Below, in pieces: positions 22,678-25,842 of a stretch of 25,842 nucleotides of DNA. Location: assembly GCA_964384555.1 (NCBI GenBank), contig CAYLLA010000020.1, positions 1-25,842 of the forward strand, given 5' to 3'. A program made the position numbers and the translations under genes. The notes beneath the pieces are model-generated. The model was not told the origin of the DNA. It did not search any database and worked only from the letters and a program-made list of their open reading frames with translations. Source of the DNA: CAG-390 sp964384555. GTDB lineage: Bacteria; Bacillota; Clostridia; Oscillospirales; CAG-272. Position 1 is the stretch's first letter; each line of letters starts with the position of its first letter.

Positions 22678-23031
22678 ATGGCAAGAGTAAAAGGCGCAAT
22701 GATGACGCGCAAGAGAAGAAATAAAGTCCTCAAGGCCGCTCGCGGCTACTGGGGCGCAAAGAGCAAGCACTTTAAGATGGCCAAGCAGGCCGTTATGAAG
22801 AGCGGTAACTACGCATTCATCGGTCGCAAGCAGAGAAAGAGAGACTTCCGCCGTCTGTGGATCGCTCGTATCTCGGCACAGGCAAAGGTAAACGGCATGA
22901 ACTATTCTACATTCATGCACGGACTCAAGCTCGCCGGTATCGACCTCAACCGCAAGATGCTGGCAGAGATCGCCGTTGCTGACAAGGCCGCATTTGCGGA
23001 GCTTGCAGAAAAGGCAAAGGCTGCTCTTTAA
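22678..23031 (+). CDS. rplT: Ribosomal protein bL20
   Basis: This 117-aa protein binds 23S rRNA early in large-subunit assembly and, in several bacteria, represses its own operon. The N-terminal basic extension (ARVKGAMMTRKRRNKVLKAARGYWG, here named by its ends) and the globular part FIGRKQRKRDFRRLWIARI, NGMNYSTFMHGLKLAGIDLNRK fit the family and its normal length. GAAAGG lies 11 bases before the ATG. It ends the infC operon, and a strong terminator follows within 16 bases. It is the likely effector for the attenuator ahead of infC. Confidence 0.97.
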   Translation: MARVKGAMMTRKRRNKVLKAARGYWGAKSKHFKMAKQAVMKSGNYAFIGRKQRKRDFRRLWIARISAQAKVNGMNYSTFMHGLKLAGIDLNRKMLAEIAVADKAAFAELAEKAKAAL

Positions 23032-23046
23032 GAGAACACCGAATCA

Positions 23047-23090
23047 CGCGGGGACTGTATGCACAAGCAGCACAGCCCCGCGGCTTTTTT
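23047..23090 (+). terminator. Terminator of the infC-rpmI-rplT operon
   Basis: CGCGGGG at 23047-23053 pairs with CCCCGCG at 23076-23082; CTGT and ACAG extend the stem past a bulged A, and TGC/GCA extend it further. Six T residues follow at 23085-23090. Confidence 0.9.
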
Positions 23091-23212
23091 GAAGTTTGGG
23101 GATGCCGCCCTCCGCGGATCATTGTCGCGTGAGTGTACGCTCCCCGAGCATGATATCAGATAGATCAAAAACATCGTCGCACGGCGAAACATTTTACATC
23201 CGGGGGCGCAAT

Positions 23213-24055
23213 ATGCCAAAATATATTTCATCACGTAAAAATCCAACCGTCATGCTTGCGGCAGCCCTTGCGGATAAAAAGGATCGCGAGCGGCAGGGTC
23301 TTTTTCGCTTTGACGGCAAAAAGCTTTTTGCCGAGGCCTGCGCATGCGGCGTTGAGATATGGGGCGTTTTTCTGCGCGAGGGAGACGGCGGCGCACTTTT
23401 GGATTTTGTTAATAAATGTGCGCACGACAATAATATTGAAATAGATGACAGGGTATTTATCCTGTCCGACCCCGCTTTTGACAGGATAAGCGAAGAAAAA
23501 TCACCCGAGGGAATAATAACTGTAGCAAAATATATTGACAAACTCCGTAAAATCGCTACAATAGATAATATAAAGACATATGGTATCGAGGAATATATCC
23601 CCGCCGACAGCCGCGCCATGGCGCTTGAGTCGGTGCGCGACCCGGGCAACCTCGGTACGGTGATAAGAACGGCCGCGGCGCTGGGGGTCGATACGCTCAT
23701 CCTCTCCTCCGATTGCGCCGATATATATAACCCCCGCACACTGCGTGCGGCGATGGGTGCGGTGTTCACAAGGCGGATAGTCATCACTGATGATCTGCCG
23801 CACCTGCTCCGTGCGCTCGGCGACACGGGGCGGCGCACCGTGGCCGCGGCACTTACCGACAGCGCCGTGAATGCCGAATCGCTGGGGCTTTCAGGCCGCG
23901 ATTGTGTTGTCGTGGGCAACGAGGGACACGGCCTCTCTGATGCTGTTATCTCCGCCTGCGATGTTGCGGCCATACTGCCGATGGAGCGCGGCCCCGGCAT
24001 CGAATCGCTCAACGCATCTATCGCCGCTGCGATCTTTATCTGGCTCTGCCGTTGA
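23213..24055 (+). CDS. TrmH/SpoU-family RNA 2'-O-methyltransferase
   Basis: This 280-aa protein should transfer a methyl group from S-adenosylmethionine to a ribose 2'-OH in rRNA or tRNA. An N-terminal substrate-binding part (about 1-105, KYISSRKNPTV onward) precedes the knotted SPOUT domain. Motif 1 is VRDPGNLGTVIRTA (141-154), motif 2 VVGNEGHGLSD (233-243) and motif 3 LPMERGPGIESLNAS (255-269). The frame is open from 23096 (TTG) and 23102 (ATG), but homology and a G-rich sequence 6 bases upstream favour 23213. In Bacillus a related gene (ysgA) lies in the same chromosomal area as rplT. The target nucleotide is unknown, so no symbol is assigned. It follows the rplT terminator with no obvious promoter of its own. 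Confidence 0.9.
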   Translation: MPKYISSRKNPTVMLAAALADKKDRERQGLFRFDGKKLFAEACACGVEIWGVFLREGDGGALLDFVNKCAHDNNIEIDDRVFILSDPAFDRISEEKSPEGIITVAKYIDKLRKIATIDNIKTYGIEEYIPADSRAMALESVRDPGNLGTVIRTAAALGVDTLILSSDCADIYNPRTLRAAMGAVFTRRIVITDDLPHLLRALGDTGRRTVAAALTDSAVNAESLGLSGRDCVVVGNEGHGLSDAVISACDVAAILPMERGPGIESLNASIAAAIFIWLCR

Positions 24056-24152
24056 GTTTGGTCGGCCGAACGCTTTGGTGCTTCTGCTCGATACTGTATC
24101 CTTTTTTTGTAAAACACGCTTTTCTATCGATTAACTTTGGGGTGGTGTTGTC

Positions 24153-25532
24153 ATGTCATGCGGATTATATGATGTTTGGCTCTCGCTGTGCATGCCTGCG
24201 GGCAAGTCGTCGCATCGTGAGCTTTTGCAAAAATTCGACAGTGCATATGATGTCTACCGCGCCGAGTCGGGAGATTACGAGGCGGCTGGCATCGGCGAAC
24301 CGCTTATGACCAAGCTTTGCAACAAGGATCTTGAGCGCTCCTTTGCGATAATGGATTATTGCACAAGGGCGGGCGTGGCTATCATCAGCGAGGGCGGTGC
24401 GGGTTATCCCGCGCGGCTGTCGGATATAGAAGATCCGCCGTATCTTTTGTATGTTCGCGGGCATATGCCGAATATCGACCAAAATGTAAGCATCGCGGTG
24501 GTGGGTACTCGCTCGATGAGCGAATACGGAATGCGTGCCGCGTATAAAATATCCTATGAGCTGAGCGCCGCGGGCTGTATCATCGTCAGCGGCATGGCGC
24601 TTGGAATCGACAGTGTGGCTGCCTGTGCCGCACTTGATGCGGGCGGCTCCACCCTTGCCGTGCTCGGTTGCGGCGTGGATCTGGCCTATCCCTCACAGCA
24701 TAAAAGACTTATGGATGCCATAATCGCAAACGGCGCGGTAATAAGCGAATTTCCGCCCGGTACGAGACCGGACGGCCGTAACTTTCCTCTGCGCAATCGC
24801 ATAATCAGCGCGCTGGGGCTCGGCACATTGGTCGTTGAGGCAGATCTGCACTCGGGCGCACTTATCACGGCCCGCACGGCATTGGTGCAGGGCAGAGATA
24901 TCTTTGCCGTGCCGGGGAATATCGGCGCGGCCAATTCCGGCGGCACCAATCTTTTGATACGTGACGGCGCAAATGTCGTGCTGTCAACGCGCGATATAAT
25001 AAACACCTACGAGTTCCCGTGGGGCAGTGCCATGGATCTTACCGCTCTCACCGCCGCTGAGCGGATATCCGATTATTCGGGTGGGCTTTATGAAAGATAC
25101 GGCGTGTGCACCGGCGAGCCTCGCAAAAGGGTCGAGGTGCAAGACTCGGCGCGCGAAACACCGCCGCTGCGCATAACCTATCCAAGGGACAGGCGGCAGG
25201 CGGGCGCGGCATCAACTGCGACCGGAGGCGACAGTGCACCCGGCACATCGTCCGCATCACCCGCGGCACCCGTATCATCCGCCAAGGGCGATACCAGGAA
25301 AACAGCCGCGGCATCCCAAACTGCGGCTGGTGACGAGCTTTCCGCCGCGGTGGCCGCTCTCACGGGAGATGCAAAGATCATATATGACGCCATGGTGCCG
25401 GGCGAGCGGACATCCATAGATAAGCTTTTGCGGCTCGGCGTTAATATGGGCGCGCTCATGGGTGCGCTTACAAAGCTTGAGATATTGGGGCTTGTGTCAT
25501 CAGTCCCCGGCGGCTTTTATCAACGAAAGTAA
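24153..25532 (+). CDS. dprA: DNA processing protein DprA (Smf)
   Basis: DprA loads RecA on incoming single-stranded DNA during natural transformation; it is also kept in many bacteria not known to be competent. The 459-aa protein has a helical N-terminal domain (1-about 85), then the Rossmann-like core with VVGTRSMSEYG (117-126), SGMALGIDSVA (146-156), LGCGVDLAYP (171-180), SEFPPGTRP, FPLRNRIIS and LVVEADLHSGALITA. A linker of about 85 residues (about 315-400), rich in Ala, Ser, Thr and Pro, joins a C-terminal winged-helix domain (ALTGDAKIIYDAM, SIDKLLRLGVNMGALMGALTKLE, in parts). The linker is much longer than I would expect for the family. GGGGTGGTG lies 5 bases before the ATG. topA follows after 85 bases, the common Firmicutes neighbour. 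Confidence 0.95.
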   Translation: MSCGLYDVWLSLCMPAGKSSHRELLQKFDSAYDVYRAESGDYEAAGIGEPLMTKLCNKDLERSFAIMDYCTRAGVAIISEGGAGYPARLSDIEDPPYLLYVRGHMPNIDQNVSIAVVGTRSMSEYGMRAAYKISYELSAAGCIIVSGMALGIDSVAACAALDAGGSTLAVLGCGVDLAYPSQHKRLMDAIIANGAVISEFPPGTRPDGRNFPLRNRIISALGLGTLVVEADLHSGALITARTALVQGRDIFAVPGNIGAANSGGTNLLIRDGANVVLSTRDIINTYEFPWGSAMDLTALTAAERISDYSGGLYERYGVCTGEPRKRVEVQDSARETPPLRITYPRDRRQAGAASTATGGDSAPGTSSASPAAPVSSAKGDTRKTAAASQTAAGDELSAAVAALTGDAKIIYDAMVPGERTSIDKLLRLGVNMGALMGALTKLEILGLVSSVPGGFYQRK

Positions 25533-25535
25533 AGT

Positions 25536-25590
25536 CATACAAGCAATATAAGTAATATAAAGCAATATAACAATAGCGCTCCGCGGAGCG
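25536..25590. repeat. AATATAA microrepeats and a palindrome before topA
   Basis: The spacer contains three AATATAA units in about 30 bases, followed by the perfect 14-bp palindrome CGCTCCGCGGAGCG at 25577-25590. There is no T tract, so it is not a standard terminator; it could be a site for a protein or a small hairpin. Confidence 0.5.
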
Positions 25591-25617
25591 TGAGGATCAA
25601 GGAGAAAGTGTAGACAG

Positions 25618-25842
25618 ATGGCAAATAATCTTGTCATAATCGAGTCGCCGTTCAAGGCGACGGCAATAAAGAGCTATCTTGGCTCCGGCTATAAGGTAGT
25701 CGCATCAAACGGACATATACGCGACCTGCCCAATAGCAGCTTTGGCATTGATATAGAAAATAACTTTGAACCGCATTATATCAATCTTCGCGGTCGTGCA
25801 GATCTCATAAATGAGATAAAAAAGGACGCACAGAACGCCCAA
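25618..25842 (+). CDS. topA: DNA topoisomerase I, N-terminal part (runs off the window)
   Basis: The first 75 codons are present. They begin the TOPRIM domain of type IA topoisomerase: NLVIIESPFKATAIKSYLG (with the catalytic-metal Glu in IIES), VVASNGHIRDLP, and GIDIENNFEPHY. The enzyme relaxes negative supercoils. AAGGAG at 25599-25604 lies 13 bases before the ATG. Its place after dprA is typical of Firmicutes. The rest of the gene lies beyond the window end. Confidence 0.95.
   Translation, partial: MANNLVIIESPFKATAIKSYLGSGYKVVASNGHIRDLPNSSFGIDIENNFEPHYINLRGRADLINEIKKDAQNAQ

Noticed and set aside
23096..23212. Longer N-terminus for the TrmH-family protein
   Set aside because: Homology begins at 23213 and the upstream codons start within six bases of the rplT terminator T tract.

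Overview
The window is a 25.8 kb stretch of a bacterial chromosome in which every recognisable gene lies on the + strand. The organism is very probably an endospore-forming Firmicute of the class Clostridia. The evidence is a sporulation-specific spoIVA, a GlgC/GlgD pair for ADP-glucose synthesis, a long-form ribosome hibernation factor, Firmicutes-type gene order (glgBCDAP; infC-rpmI-rplT; dprA-topA) and purine-rich GGAGG ribosome-binding sites. Coding DNA is fairly GC-rich while spacers are AT-rich. The genus cannot be named from sequence alone.

Layout. 1-11494: a glycogen operon with a consensus promoter at 85-113, glgB-glgC-glgD-glgA-glgP, a cytoplasmic GH13 amylase/neopullulanase-like enzyme, and a 112-residue protein of unknown function that overlaps the amylase gene. 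11603-14579: proB-proA-proC, the complete glutamate-to-proline route (ProB is a short form without a PUA domain). 14649-15449: upp with its own consensus promoter and a strong terminator. 15468-18238: an RluD-family pseudouridine synthase overlapping an apolipoprotein N-acyltransferase (lnt). 18476-20002: spoIVA. 20107-20741: hpf. 20742-21722: a 980-base gene-free region rich in signals. 21723-23031: infC-rpmI-rplT, ending in a strong terminator. 23213-24055: a SpoU/TrmH methyltransferase. 24153-25532: dprA. 25618-end: the start of topA.

How the genes work together. GlgC/GlgD make ADP-glucose, GlgA polymerises it, GlgB branches it, and GlgP with the GH13 enzyme mobilise it, so this is a self-contained carbon-storage cycle. 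Ribosome genes (infC, rpmI, rplT, hpf, RNA-modifying enzymes) dominate the second half.

The most interesting DNA is 20742-21722. It holds, in order: a pair of mutually exclusive hairpins downstream of hpf; a strong orphan promoter (21024-21052) followed about 35 bases after its predicted start by a long hairpin with a seven-T tail, which would make a small RNA of about 110 nt; three tandem 110-bp repeats whose internal stem is kept by a compensatory change and a G-U wobble; and a perfect TTGACA-N17-TATAAT promoter leading into an attenuator-type infC leader. infC itself has no ATG, GTG or TTG start; the only start consistent with the IF3 N-terminus and a perfect Shine-Dalgarno sequence is AUA at 21723.
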